DNA from: Ramlibacter sp.
GTDB taxonomy: Bacteria > Pseudomonadota > Gammaproteobacteria > Burkholderiales > Burkholderiaceae
Assembly: GCA_014376915.1 (NCBI GenBank)
Contig: JACMQP010000083.1
Location: 1-24,400 of the forward strand
Reading direction: 5' to 3'
Length of the DNA: 24,400 nt
This document shows positions 7,616-16,119 of the stretch, piece by piece. The translations under genes were made by a program, and so were the position numbers. The notes under the pieces were generated by a model. It saw nothing but the letters and a program-made list of their open reading frames with translations. It did not search any database and was not told where the DNA came from. Within the stretch, counting starts at the first letter, position 1. Each line of letters starts with the position of its first letter.

Positions 7616-8557
7616 GTGCAAACCCCCCGGGACGTCCTGACACCCAACGCCTTGTCCCTGCTGCAGTCGGTGGCAGCCGCGGGCAGCTTCGCGGCCGCCG
7701 CCCGGCAGCTCGGACTGGTGCCCAGCGCCGTGACCTACCGGGTGCGGCAGATCGAGGACGCGCTCGACGTGCTGCTGTTCGACCGGGCCTCGCGCCAGGC
7801 CGTGCTGACCGAGGCTGGCGCCGAGTTGCTGCGCGAAGGCACCCGGCTGCTGCAGGAAATCGACGCGGTGTCGAACCGGGTGCGGCGGGTGGCCACGGGC
7901 TGGGAACCGCAGTTCACGGTGGCGGTGGACAGCGTGATCTCGCTGTCCACGGTGATGGACCTGGTGCAGGCCTTCTACGAACTCGATCCGCCCACCCGGC
8001 TGCGCATCCGCAACGAAACACTGTCCGGCACGCTGGAGGCGCTCACCTCCGGCCAGGCCGACCTCGCGCTCGGCATCCCGATCGAACCCGGCGCCGCGGC
8101 CAGCCTGCAGTGCCGGATGCTGGGCGAGCTGGTGTTCGTCTACGCCGTGGCGCCGCACCATCCGCTCGCGGCGGCGGCCGAGCCGCTGACCGACGAGATG
8201 CTGAACCAGCACCGGGCCGTTGCGGCAGCCGACTCGGTCCAGCGCGGCAGCGGCCTGACCATCGGCCTGCTGGCCGGCCAGGATGTGCTGACGGTGCCGA
8301 CCATGCATGCCAAAGTTGAAGCGCAGCTGCGCGGCCTGGGCGGCGGCTTCGTGCCGGAGCCGATGGCCCGGCCGCATGTGAAGAGCGGCCGGCTGGTGCT
8401 TAAGCAGGTCGAGCGCTCCAGCCGCACGGTCCGCATGCACTACGCCTGGCGCAGTCCCAAACTCGGCCCCGGCCGGGCGCTGCAATGGTGGCTGAGCCAG
8501 CTGGAAAGCGCCACCACCCGCGACGCGCTCCTGAGCGGCCACGACGCGGGTTGGTGA
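7616..8557 (+). CDS. LysR family transcriptional regulator
   Basis: A protein of about 313 residues. Residues 8-68 form the winged helix-turn-helix (LTPNALSLLQSVAAAGSFAA, then PSAVTYRVRQIEDAL, and TEAGAELL). The rest is a two-lobed periplasmic-binding-like effector domain (FTVAVDS at its start, GQADLALG in lobe I). The start is uncertain: GTG 7616 gives a family-like N-terminus (MQTPRDVLTP), while an in-frame TTG at 7595 would add 7 residues. ATG 7605 is out of frame. It is divergent from the pirin-DoxX-flavodoxin operon, the usual arrangement for a LysR regulator and its target, so it probably activates that operon in response to a redox-active or quinone-like effector (inference). Confidence 0.9.
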   Translation: MQTPRDVLTPNALSLLQSVAAAGSFAAAARQLGLVPSAVTYRVRQIEDALDVLLFDRASRQAVLTEAGAELLREGTRLLQEIDAVSNRVRRVATGWEPQFTVAVDSVISLSTVMDLVQAFYELDPPTRLRIRNETLSGTLEALTSGQADLALGIPIEPGAAASLQCRMLGELVFVYAVAPHHPLAAAAEPLTDEMLNQHRAVAAADSVQRGSGLTIGLLAGQDVLTVPTMHAKVEAQLRGLGGGFVPEPMARPHVKSGRLVLKQVERSSRTVRMHYAWRSPKLGPGRALQWWLSQLESATTRDALLSGHDAGW

Positions 8558-8594
8558 GCGTGCGGTAGAGTCGCCACAAACCCCTGGAACCTCC

Positions 8595-9659
8595 ATGCCC
8601 CCTCGCCCGCCTGCCACCGTCCCCAACAGCATCGCCGTGATCGGCGCCGGCCTCGCCGGACTTGCCTGCGCGCGCACCCTGGCGCAGGCCGGCAGGAAGG
8701 TGGCAGTGTTCGAACAGGCCGGACAGGTCGGCGGCCGCATGGCCAGCTGCGAAACGCCGTTCGGCACCTTCGACCACGGCGCCCAGTACTTCACCGTGCG
8801 CGATGCCCGCTTCAGCCAGGCGCTGGCCAGCGCGCCGGGCTCGTACAAGCCGTGGAGCGCGAACGCGGTGCGCGTGCTGGACCCGCACGGCCGCGTCGCC
8901 GAAGCGGCCCTGCCCTCGCGCGAATCGCATTTCGTCGGCACGCCGAGCATGGACGCGGTGCCCCGCCAATGGGCACGTCCGCTGCTGGACGCCGGTGCGC
9001 TCGAACTCGACACGCGGGTGACTCGGATCGAGCGCGACACGCTCGACCCGAAGCGCTGGCAGCTGCAGACCAGCGGTCCCGAGGACTCCAGCCACGTGTA
9101 CTCCGGTTTCGACGCCGTCCTGCTGGCCCTGCCCTGCGCGCCGGCCCGCGCGCTGCTGCGCGCTTCGTCGCAGCCGGCTCTGAGCGCGGCGATGGACCAG
9201 GTCGAGGTCGCGCCTTGCTGGAGCCTGATGTTGGCCTTCCCGAACGCCGTCCAGCCGACGCTGGTGACGTTGGGGCCGCAGTGGAACGCCGCCCTGTCCA
9301 CCCACCATCGCATCGCCTGGCTGGCGCGCGAATCGTCCAAACCGGGCCGCAGCCGGGTCGAGCGCTGGACCGTGCAGGCCAGCCCCAACTGGTCGCAGGA
9401 GCACCTGGATGACGACGAACAGACGGTGACAGCGAAGCTGCACAAGGCCTTTGCCGAAGTGACCGGAATCCGCGCCGAGCCGGCTTTCACCCAGGTGTTC
9501 CGCTGGAGCAATGCCAAGACCATGCGGCCACTGGGAAAATCGATGCTGTGGGATGCCGACCTCGGCCTGGGCGCCTGCGGCGACTGGTGCCTGGGCCACC
9601 GGTCCGAGGACGCCTTCGTCTCCGGCCTCGAACTGGCGCTGGCCGTCGCCCGCCGGTAG
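8595..9659 (+). CDS. FAD-dependent NAD(P)-linked oxidoreductase, renalase/amine oxidase-like
   Basis: A 354-residue flavoprotein. After a short proline-rich leader it has a Rossmann motif GAGLAG (17-22), an acidic residue ending strand 2 (E40) and GGRM (46-49), which together bind FAD. DHGAQYFTV near residues 59-67 is typical of the renalase-like group. A C-terminal FAD-contact segment GACGDWC...EDAFVSGLELA closes the fold. This group resembles renalase and amine oxidases, but the bacterial substrate is not known. The ATG follows TGGAACCTCC, 37 bases after lysR, so it could be read through from lysR. gluQ begins 33 bases downstream. Confidence 0.88.
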   Translation: MPPRPPATVPNSIAVIGAGLAGLACARTLAQAGRKVAVFEQAGQVGGRMASCETPFGTFDHGAQYFTVRDARFSQALASAPGSYKPWSANAVRVLDPHGRVAEAALPSRESHFVGTPSMDAVPRQWARPLLDAGALELDTRVTRIERDTLDPKRWQLQTSGPEDSSHVYSGFDAVLLALPCAPARALLRASSQPALSAAMDQVEVAPCWSLMLAFPNAVQPTLVTLGPQWNAALSTHHRIAWLARESSKPGRSRVERWTVQASPNWSQEHLDDDEQTVTAKLHKAFAEVTGIRAEPAFTQVFRWSNAKTMRPLGKSMLWDADLGLGACGDWCLGHRSEDAFVSGLELALAVARR

Positions 9660-9692
9660 CAGCCGGCTGGTGGGCAAGTCGAGCGTCGCCGC

Positions 9693-10577
9693 GTGGGGGC
9701 CACATACGTTGGGCGGTTCGCTCCGTCGCCGACCGGCCCGCTGCACGCGGGCTCGCTGGTGGCGGCGCTGGCCAGCTGGCTCGATGCGCAGGCCCGAGGT
9801 GGACGCTGGCTGGTGCGCATCGAGGATGTCGACGCCCCACGCTGCATCCCCGGCGCGGCTGAAACAATCCTGCAGCAGTTGAACGCCTTCGGCCTGGTCC
9901 CCGACGATGCGCCGGTGTGCCAATCGCACCGCGGCGCCCTTTACCGGCAAGCGCTCGATCGCCTGGTCGCCCAGAACATGGCTTACCCGTGCGCCTGCTC
10001 GCGCACGGACATCGAGGCGGCGTTGGTGGCCCAAGGCCACGCCCGGCCGCGCCATGGCGAACTGGTCTATCCCGGCACCTGCCGCGCCGGTCTGCGCGAA
10101 CGCCCGGCGCGGGCATGGCGCTTTCGCACCACGTCGCAGCCGGTGCGGTGGCACGACCGCCGGCTCGGGCCGCAGCAGCAGAATGTAGCGGCCGAGGTCG
10201 GCGACTTCGTGCTCAAGCGCGCCGACCGCCTGTGGGCCTACCAGCTGGCGGTGGTCGTGGACGATGGAGCGCAGGGCATCACGCACGTGGTGCGTGGCGA
10301 GGACCTGGCCGACAACACCGCCCGCCAGGTCCTGCTGCAGCACGCGCTCGGACTTCCCACGCCGCGCTACCTGCACGCGCCGCTGGTGCTGGGCCCGAAC
10401 GGCGAGAAGCTGTCCAAGCAGAACGGCGCAGCGCCGCTGGCGACCGCCGACCCGCTGGCGGCGCTGACGCTGGCCGCGCGAACCCTCGGACTGCCGCCGC
10501 AGCCGGGACCGCTGCCCGACGCGCTGGCGGCGTGGATCGTGGCCTGGCGCGACTTCTACAATCGGCCGGGTGACTGA
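9693..10577 (+). CDS. gluQ: Glutamyl-Q tRNA(Asp) synthetase
   Basis: A 294-residue paralogue of the catalytic domain of glutamyl-tRNA synthetase. It activates glutamate and attaches it to queuosine-34 of tRNA(Asp). Visible motifs are [16 protein letters not shown] (8-22, the HIGH-type adenylation motif PLHAG), [10 protein letters not shown] (41-50), and EKLSKQNG (the KMSKS equivalent). The zinc site C100-x-C102...Y126-x3-C130 matches the GluQ family. It lacks the anticodon-binding domain of GltX, as expected from its length. The start is GTG 9693, the only start that keeps the family N-terminus; its ribosome site is weak. The last 8 bases overlap trmB, suggesting translational coupling of two tRNA-modifying enzymes. 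Confidence 0.96.
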   Translation: MGATYVGRFAPSPTGPLHAGSLVAALASWLDAQARGGRWLVRIEDVDAPRCIPGAAETILQQLNAFGLVPDDAPVCQSHRGALYRQALDRLVAQNMAYPCACSRTDIEAALVAQGHARPRHGELVYPGTCRAGLRERPARAWRFRTTSQPVRWHDRRLGPQQQNVAAEVGDFVLKRADRLWAYQLAVVVDDGAQGITHVVRGEDLADNTARQVLLQHALGLPTPRYLHAPLVLGPNGEKLSKQNGAAPLATADPLAALTLAARTLGLPPQPGPLPDALAAWIVAWRDFYNRPGD

Positions 10578-11301
10578 ATCCGATTCCAGCCGCGGGAGCG
10601 GCAAAGCGCCGCCCGGCGTCGCCCACCCGCGCGCCATACGCAGCTTCGTGCGCCGTGCCGGCCGCACCACCACCGGCCAGGCCCGGGCCTTTGAGCAGCT
10701 CGCGCCCCGCTTCGTGCTGCCCTACACCGCGCAGCCGCTCGACTTCAACGCGACCTTCGGACGCGCTGCGCCGACGGTCCTGGAGATCGGCTTCGGCATG
10801 GGCGAAGCGACGGCGCACATCGCGGCGCTGATGCCGCAGACCAATTTCCTGTGCTGCGAAGTGCACGAGCCTGGCGTCGGCGCGCTACTCAAGCGCGTGG
10901 GCGAGCAGGACCTGGAGAACATCCGCGTCCTGCAACACGACGCCGTGGAAGTGATCGCGACCATGGTCCCGGCGCAGAGCCTGGCCGGCGTCCACATCTT
11001 CTTTCCCGATCCGTGGCACAAGCTCAAGCACAACAAGCGGCGGCTGATCCAGGGTCCGCTGGTGGCGCAACTCGCCGCGCGGCTGGCGCCCGGCGGCTCC
11101 CTGCATTGCGCGACCGACTGGGAACCGTACGCGCAGCAGATGCTCGAGGTGCTGGCGGCCGAGCCGCAACTGGCGAACACCGCGGCCGGCTTCGCGCCGA
11201 AACCACACTACCGGCCCCTGACCAAGTTCGAGAACCGTGGCCTCAAACTGGGCCACGGCGTCTGGGACGTGGTGTTCAGGAAACGCCAGGGCCCCAGCTA
11301 G
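10570..11301 (+). CDS. trmB: tRNA (guanine-46-N7)-methyltransferase
   Basis: A 243-residue SAM-dependent methyltransferase that makes m7G46 in the tRNA variable loop. Features are the [14 protein letters not shown] entry motif (24-37), the SAM loop EIGFGMGE (72-79), the acidic strand end CEVHEPGVG, and the TrmB signature [14 protein letters not shown] (145-158). It ends with the expected [19 protein letters not shown] segment. The start is GTG 10570, inside the gluQ end, and no better in-frame start gives a full N-terminus. The stop codon overlaps the stop of the convergent small frame downstream of alaS. Confidence 0.95.
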   Translation: MTESDSSRGSGKAPPGVAHPRAIRSFVRRAGRTTTGQARAFEQLAPRFVLPYTAQPLDFNATFGRAAPTVLEIGFGMGEATAHIAALMPQTNFLCCEVHEPGVGALLKRVGEQDLENIRVLQHDAVEVIATMVPAQSLAGVHIFFPDPWHKLKHNKRRLIQGPLVAQLAARLAPGGSLHCATDWEPYAQQMLEVLAAEPQLANTAAGFAPKPHYRPLTKFENRGLKLGHGVWDVVFRKRQGPS

Positions 11302-11468
11302 GCCCTGACTTCGCGCACTGTGATCTTGTCCTTGAAGTCGTCCGGCGAATCGGGATCGCGCCGGCCCTGCGCGTCTTGCGGTCCTGCGCCGTCAGCACGT
11401 CGCTCGGGTCAGGTTGTGACACGGCAGGAGCGCCACGTCGGCCCGGATTGCACGATCGAGATCTCCAT
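11298..11468 (-). pseudogene. Small gene after alaS interrupted by one in-frame TGA
   Basis: An ATG at 11468 has a good ribosome site (GAGGACGGCG) that overlaps the alaS stop codon. The frame encodes 19 residues (MEISIVQSGPTW...), then TGA at 11409-11411, and continues in the same frame for 36 more codons to TAG at 11298-11300. The distal part looks like a real protein end: acidic and proline-rich (DPDSPDDF) then [11 protein letters not shown]. With the TGA read as sense the product is 56 residues. I do not recognise the family. It may be a recent nonsense mutant, a sequencing error, or a readthrough gene (the stop is TGAC). A new start after the TGA is less likely because no ATG follows. Confidence 0.45.
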
Positions 11469-11476
11469 CGCCGTCC

Positions 11477-14101
11477 TCACGCGCGTTCGGCCACCCAGGC
11501 CTGCACCGACTGCAGCGCTCCGGCCAGCTTGTCCGGCTCGGTGCCACCAGCCATCGCCATATCCGGCTTGCCGCCACCTTTGCCGCCCACCTGCTGGGCG
11601 ACGAAGTTGACCAACTCGCCGGCCTTGACCTTGCCCATGCTGTCGGCAGTGACGCCGGCGGCAATCTGGACCTTGTTGCCATCCACCGTCGCCAGCACGA
11701 TGGCGGCAGTTTTCAGCTTGTCCTTAAGCTTGTCCATGGTGTCGCGCAGCGTCCTGGCGTCCGCGCCTTCCAGCCGCGCCGCCAGCACCTTGATGCCCTT
11801 GACGTCGACCGCCTGCGCCATCAGCTCGTCGCCTTGCGACGAAGCCAGCTTGCCCTTGAGTTGCGCCACTTCCTTTTCCAGCGAACGCACCTGTTCCAGC
11901 ACCTGGCCGATGCGGCCCTGCAGTTCGCCGGTGGGCGTGCGCAGCGTCGCCGCGACGCTCTTCACCGTCGACTCGAGATCCTGCAGGTAGGCCAACGCAT
12001 TGGCGCCGGTGACTGCCTCGATCCGGCGAATGCCAGCGGCCACGCCGCCTTCGCTGGTGACCTTGAACAGGCCGATATCGCCGGTGCGGCCGACGTGGGT
12101 GCCGCCGCACAGCTCGCGGCTGCCGCCGATGTCCAGCACCCGCACTTCCTCGCCGTACTTCTCGCCGAACAGCATCACGGCGCCGGTTTTCTGCGCCGCC
12201 TCGATGCCCATCACGCGGGCCTGGGTCTGGGCGTTGGCGAGAATTTCCTCGTTGACACGACGCTCGATTTCGTGGATCTCCCCGTCGGTCACCGCCTGGT
12301 TGTGGGTGAAGTCGAAGCGCGTCTTGTCGGTATCGACCAGCGATCCTTTCTGCTGCACGTGGGCGCCCAGCACCTCGCGCAGGGCCTTGTGCATCAGGTG
12401 GGTGACGCTGTGGTTGCGCATGGTCGCGTGGCGGCGTGCGCCATCGACCCGCGCCGTGACCTGGTCGCCCACCTTGAGCGTGCCCTGGGCCTGGCTGCCG
12501 TGGTGGCCGAACACGTCGGCCTTGATCTTCTGGGTGTCGCCGACGCCGAACTCCACACCCTCGGCCTCCAGCACACCGCTGTCGCCGACCTGGCCACCGC
12601 TCTCGGCGTAGAACGGCGTGGTGTCCAGCACCACGACGCCGTCGTCACCCTGCTGCAGCTGCTGCACCGGCGTGCCGTCCCGGTACAAGGCGACGACGCG
12701 CGCCTTCTCTTCCAGTTGCTCGTAGCCGGTGAACTTGTGGCCGGCGCCGGTGTAGTCCAACGCGCGGTCCATGCGGAACTTGCCGGCCGCGCGGCCGGCG
12801 GCCTTCTGCTTTTCCATGGCGGCCGCAAAGCCGGCCTCGTCGACCGTCACGGCGCGTTCGCGGCAAACGTCGGCCGACAGGTCCAGCGGGAAGCCGTAGG
12901 TGTCGTGCAGCTTGAACGCCACATCGCCCGGCAGCACCTGCTGGCCGCCCTCGAGCGCGGCGTCGAGGATCTCCATGCCGTTGGCCAGGGTCTCGAAGAA
13001 GCGCTCTTCTTCGGCCTTCAGCACGTCGGTGATGCGCTTCTCGTCGGCGCGCAGGCGCGGATAGGCGTCGCCCATCAGGCGCACGACGTCGGCCACCAGC
13101 TTGTGAAAGAACGGCGTCTTCTTGCCCAGCTTGTAGCCGTGGCGGATGGCCCGCCGGATAATTCTCCGCTGCACGTAGCCGCGGCCTTCGTTGCCGGGAA
13201 TCACGCCGTCGCTCACCAAAAACGCCGTGGCGCGGATGTGGTCGGCGATCACCCGCAGCGACTTGTTGTTCAGGTCCTGCTCGCCGGTGGCCTTCGAGGC
13301 CGCCTTGATCAGGTCGTCGAACAGGTCGATCTCGTAGTTGCTGTGCACGTGCTGCAGGATGGCGGCCAGCCGCTCCAGCCCCATGCCGGTGTCGACGCAA
13401 GGCGCGGGCAGCGGCTTGACGCTGCCGTCCTCCTGCATGTCGTACTGCATGAACACGTTGTTCCAGATCTCGATGTAGCGGTCGCCGTCCTGGTCGGGCG
13501 AGCCGGGCGGGCCGCCAGCGATCTCCGGGCCGTGGTCGTAGAAGATTTCCGAGCAGGGGCCGCAGGGGCCGGTGTCGGCCATCATCCAGAAGTTATCGGA
13601 CTGGTACCTGGCGCCCTTGTTGTCGCCGATGCGGACCACGCGTTCGGGAGGCACGCCGATGTCCTTGGTCCAGATGTCGTAGGCGGCGTCGTCGTCGATG
13701 TAGACCGTGACCCAGAGCTTGTCGGCCGGCAGCTTGTAGACCTCGGTCAGCAGCTCCCAGGCCCACTTCAGCGCGTCGCGCTTGAAGTAGTCGCCGAAGC
13801 TCCAGTTGCCCAGCATTTCGAAGAAGGTGTGGTGCCGCGCGGTGTAGCCCACGTTCTCCAGGTCGTTGTGCTTGCCGCCGGCGCGCAGGCACGCCTGCAC
13901 CGAGGCGGCGCGCGCGTACGGGCGCTTGTCGGTGCCCAGGAACACGTCCTTGAACTGGACCATGCCTGAGTTGGTGAACATCAGCGTCGGGTCGTTGCCC
14001 GGCACCAGCGGGCTGGACGGCACGACGGTGTGGCCTTTGGACGCGAAAAAGTCCAGGAAGGTCTTGCGGATGTCGGCGACAGAAGAAGTGGGAGTGCTCA
14101 T
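11477..14101 (-). CDS. alaS: Alanyl-tRNA synthetase
   Basis: An 874-residue enzyme of the usual length (E. coli 876). It charges tRNA(Ala) in the cytoplasm. The class II catalytic domain has [20 protein letters not shown] (35-54, motif 1 region) and [18 protein letters not shown] (90-107, motif 2), with [10 protein letters not shown] (236-245) as motif 3. The editing domain carries the zinc ligands of NHSVTHLMH (H564, H568) and CGGTHV (C665, H669), so Ser/Gly mischarge clearance should be intact. A coiled stretch near 705-760 leads to the C-Ala domain, which ends in the glycine-rich [18 protein letters not shown] 14101 has AGGA upstream. A TATAAT box lies about 65 bases before the start, divergent from the tRNA-Gly gene. 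Confidence 0.98.
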   Translation of the reverse strand: MSTPTSSVADIRKTFLDFFASKGHTVVPSSPLVPGNDPTLMFTNSGMVQFKDVFLGTDKRPYARAASVQACLRAGGKHNDLENVGYTARHHTFFEMLGNWSFGDYFKRDALKWAWELLTEVYKLPADKLWVTVYIDDDAAYDIWTKDIGVPPERVVRIGDNKGARYQSDNFWMMADTGPCGPCSEIFYDHGPEIAGGPPGSPDQDGDRYIEIWNNVFMQYDMQEDGSVKPLPAPCVDTGMGLERLAAILQHVHSNYEIDLFDDLIKAASKATGEQDLNNKSLRVIADHIRATAFLVSDGVIPGNEGRGYVQRRIIRRAIRHGYKLGKKTPFFHKLVADVVRLMGDAYPRLRADEKRITDVLKAEEERFFETLANGMEILDAALEGGQQVLPGDVAFKLHDTYGFPLDLSADVCRERAVTVDEAGFAAAMEKQKAAGRAAGKFRMDRALDYTGAGHKFTGYEQLEEKARVVALYRDGTPVQQLQQGDDGVVVLDTTPFYAESGGQVGDSGVLEAEGVEFGVGDTQKIKADVFGHHGSQAQGTLKVGDQVTARVDGARRHATMRNHSVTHLMHKALREVLGAHVQQKGSLVDTDKTRFDFTHNQAVTDGEIHEIERRVNEEILANAQTQARVMGIEAAQKTGAVMLFGEKYGEEVRVLDIGGSRELCGGTHVGRTGDIGLFKVTSEGGVAAGIRRIEAVTGANALAYLQDLESTVKSVAATLRTPTGELQGRIGQVLEQVRSLEKEVAQLKGKLASSQGDELMAQAVDVKGIKVLAARLEGADARTLRDTMDKLKDKLKTAAIVLATVDGNKVQIAAGVTADSMGKVKAGELVNFVAQQVGGKGGGKPDMAMAGGTEPDKLAGALQSVQAWVAERA

Positions 14102-14166
14102 CGGGTCCTGGGGGTGTGCGGCGCAATCACCGGCTGCGCGAAAAGCTTGGTGCGGCTCGACTTTCG

Positions 14167-14172
14167 ATTATA
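14167..14172 (-). promoter_or_regulatory. Candidate alaS -10 box
   Basis: A perfect minus-strand TATAAT, predicted start near 14160, giving a leader of about 60 bases before the alaS ATG. The -35 is weak (TTATCT or ATTATC at a 16-17 base spacing) and coincides with the -10 box of the divergent tRNA-Gly gene. Confidence 0.5.
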
Positions 14173-14186
14173 AGTTTGGGCCGCAG

Positions 14187-14195
14187 TGAGATAAT
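14187..14195 (+). promoter_or_regulatory. Extended -10 promoter of tRNA-Gly
   Basis: TGAGATAAT is an extended -10 element (TGn followed by a 5/6 TATAAT match) ending 10 bases before the tRNA 5' end. It is followed by a GC-rich discriminator (GGACGGC), as is typical of stable RNA promoters under stringent control. No good -35 is visible, which fits an extended -10 promoter. Confidence 0.5.
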
Positions 14196-14205
14196 GGACG
14201 GCTTC

Positions 14206-14279
14206 GCGGGTGTAGTTCAATGGTAGAACGGCAGCTTCCCAAGCTTCATACGAGGGTTCGATTCCCTTCACCCGCTCCA
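14206..14279 (+). tRNA. tRNA-Gly, anticodon CCC
   Basis: A 74-nt cloverleaf with encoded CCA. The acceptor GCGGGTG pairs with CACCCGC. The D arm is GTTC/GAAC with loop AATGGTA, the anticodon loop is TTCCCAA with CCC at 14238-14240, and the T arm is GAGGG/CCCTT with loop TTCGATT. It closely resembles E. coli glyU. It reads GGG glycine codons. The anticodon stem GCAGC/GCTTC has one C-U mismatch at pair 28-42. The gene is divergent from alaS and 45 bases before the threonate dehydrogenase-like gene. Confidence 0.97.
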
Positions 14280-14319
14280 GTCTTTCCGTCATCCCCGGCC
14301 TGATCCAGGCTCCAGACTG
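14278..14319. other. Nested inverted repeats between tRNA-Gly and the dehydrogenase gene
   Basis: CAGTCT (14278-14283) pairs with AGACTG (14314-14319), enclosing GCCTG-ATC-CAGGC (14298-14310). There is no T-run, so it is not a canonical terminator. The 3' arm sits where the ribosome site of the downstream gene should be. It could mark 3' processing of the tRNA transcript or hide the start of the next gene. Confidence 0.3.
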
Positions 14320-14324
14320 CTGTC

Positions 14325-15206
14325 ATGAAACACGCGGGACTCATCGGGCTCGGCGCCATGGGCGCCGGCATCGCCGCCACGCTGCGCGCCAGCGGCTACA
14401 CGTTGCACGTATGCGACGTGCGGCCGGAGGCCGCAGCTGCTTTCGTGGCCGATGGAGGCTTCGTTTGCGCCACGCCCGCGCAGGTGGCGCAGGCCTCACA
14501 GGTCGTGATCAGCGTCGTCGTCAACGCGCAGCAGACCGAGAACGTGCTGTTCGGCGAGGGCGGCGCCGCCGCAGCGATGCGCCCAGGCAGCGTCTTTGTC
14601 ATGTGTTCCACCGTCGACCCGAACTGGTCGATCGGCCTGGAGGCGCGTCTGAACGCAATGGGCATCCACTACATCGACGCGCCGATTTCCGGCGGCGCCG
14701 CCAAGGCGGCCAGCGGCCAGATGACGGTGATGAGCTCGGCGAAACCGGAAGCCTATGCCAAGGCCAACGCCGTGCTCGACGCGATGGCGGGCAAGGTGTA
14801 CCGGCTGGGCGACCGGGCCGGCGCCGGCAGCAAGGTGAAAATCATCAACCAGTTGCTGGCCGGCGTGCACATCGCCGCCGCGGCCGAGGCGATGGCGCTC
14901 GGGCTGCGCGAAGGCGTGGCACCCGAGGCGCTGTACGAGGTGATCACCCACAGCGCCGGCAACAGCTGGATGTTCGAGAACCGGATGGCGCACGTGCTGG
15001 CCGCCGACTACACGCCGCTGTCGGCGGTGGACATCTTCGTCAAGGACCTGGGCCTGGTCCTGGACACGGCGCGCGCCAGCAAGTTTCCGCTGCCGCTGGC
15101 CTCGACCGCACACCAGATGTTCATGCAGGCCTCCAGCGCCGGCTACGGCCGCGAGGACGACAGCGCGGTCATCAAGATCTTTCCGGGAATCGAACTTCCC
15201 TCTTAG
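14325..15206 (+). CDS. ltnD: NAD-dependent beta-hydroxyacid dehydrogenase, L-threonate dehydrogenase-like
   Basis: A 293-residue member of the 3-hydroxyisobutyrate dehydrogenase family. The N-terminal NAD fold has GLGAMGAG (8-15) with D31 ending strand 2. The substrate loop is DAPISGGAAKAASG (118-131), and the catalytic lysine is K172 in GAGSKVKIINQ. The substrate loop and the HSAGNSWMFENR segment near 213-224 resemble L-threonate dehydrogenase (LtnD), which oxidises L-threonate to 2-oxo-tetronate. The usual partner genes (OtnC/OtnI/OtnK type) are not adjacent, so the substrate is an inference. No clear ribosome site precedes ATG 14325. The stop overlaps that of the convergent cytochrome gene by 4 bases. 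Confidence 0.85.
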   Translation: MKHAGLIGLGAMGAGIAATLRASGYTLHVCDVRPEAAAAFVADGGFVCATPAQVAQASQVVISVVVNAQQTENVLFGEGGAAAAMRPGSVFVMCSTVDPNWSIGLEARLNAMGIHYIDAPISGGAAKAASGQMTVMSSAKPEAYAKANAVLDAMAGKVYRLGDRAGAGSKVKIINQLLAGVHIAAAAEAMALGLREGVAPEALYEVITHSAGNSWMFENRMAHVLAADYTPLSAVDIFVKDLGLVLDTARASKFPLPLASTAHQMFMQASSAGYGREDDSAVIKIFPGIELPS

Positions 15207-16063
15207 TACAGGTTCGCGAGATAGGCGGCGATATCGCGCGCGTCCTGCTCAGTCACACCCAGCTGCGGCATCGCGGTGAGCGGTTTCAGCTCCTGCGTCC
15301 GGCGCAGCCACAGCACCATGTTGTCCGCCGTGTTGGGGAGCTTGCCGGCGATCAGTGACCGCCCCGCGATGCCTGCCAGCGGCGGTCCCACGTTGGGGCT
15401 GCCGCCGATGACACCGGGGATGGTGTGACATGCATTGCAGGCGTACTGGAACAACGCCTGGCGGCCGCGCGCAGCATCGCCAGCGACCAGCGGCGGCAAG
15501 GTGGCACCGGGCAGTGCCGCGCCGCAACTCGGCGCCGCCGGTGCCCGCGCGACGACCTGCGCATACTGCGCCGCATTCAGGTCTGGCAGCCGCTGCATGA
15601 ACGCCACCACCGACCACAGTTCGGCTTCCGTCAGCCGGCGGTCCCAGGCCGGCATGCCGCTCATTTTGATGCCGTGGCGGGTCAACCAGTACAGCTCGCG
15701 CGGCCGCCAGTTCTTGCGCGCGTCCACCAGCGGGCCCGGCAGCGGCTGCATGCTCTTGCCGATGTCTTCCTGCGCAACCCCCGGGGCGCCATGGCACTGC
15801 ACGCACTTGTCGCGAAAGCAGGCCGCGCCACGCAGCACCATGGTCTCGTCCGCCAGCGGCGGAACCTCGACGTTGCGGGCCCGCAAACGCACCGATTGCC
15901 GCATCGCGACGACCAGCACGGAAAAGGTCGGCTGCAGGTGCTGCGCGCTGGCCGCGACGTTGTACAGCCCGCCGTAGACCACAGCCACAGCCACCAGCAC
16001 GCCGCCCAACACAATGGCCGCGACGGTCGCGGCGGCGATGATCAGCACGTTCTTTTTCCGCAT
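15203..16063 (-). CDS. Membrane-anchored diheme cytochrome c
   Basis: A 286-residue protein with a short basic N-terminus and one membrane helix (about 6-30) that is probably an uncleaved anchor; the rest would be periplasmic. Two heme c sites are visible: C87-VQ-C90-H91 with candidate axial Met in KMSGMPAW (134/137), and C209-NA-C212-H213 with axial Met near TAMPQLGV. The C-terminal domain is a standard class I cytochrome ending in DARDIAAYLANLY. ATG 16063 is chosen because the anchor follows directly; an in-frame GTG at 16084 would add 7 residues. It is divergent from the cytochrome oxidase operon with about 55 bases between, so it probably donates electrons to that oxidase (inference). Confidence 0.88.
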   Translation of the reverse strand: MRKKNVLIIAAATVAAIVLGGVLVAVAVVYGGLYNVAASAQHLQPTFSVLVVAMRQSVRLRARNVEVPPLADETMVLRGAACFRDKCVQCHGAPGVAQEDIGKSMQPLPGPLVDARKNWRPRELYWLTRHGIKMSGMPAWDRRLTEAELWSVVAFMQRLPDLNAAQYAQVVARAPAAPSCGAALPGATLPPLVAGDAARGRQALFQYACNACHTIPGVIGGSPNVGPPLAGIAGRSLIAGKLPNTADNMVLWLRRTQELKPLTAMPQLGVTEQDARDIAAYLANLY

Positions 16064-16119
16064 CAGCCGGCCATTCTCGCCCACCCCACGCCTTCGCGCG
16101 GCTGGGACACAATGAAGTC

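Noticed and set aside
8400..10673. Long minus-strand frame opposite the FAD oxidoreductase and gluQ
   Set aside because: It mirrors recognised plus-strand genes, crosses their boundaries, and contains no recognisable domain.
11409..11411. Selenocysteine codon in the small gene after alaS
   Set aside because: There is no visible stem-loop of bacterial SECIS type directly downstream, and the surrounding residues do not resemble a redox motif; a nonsense mutation is simpler.
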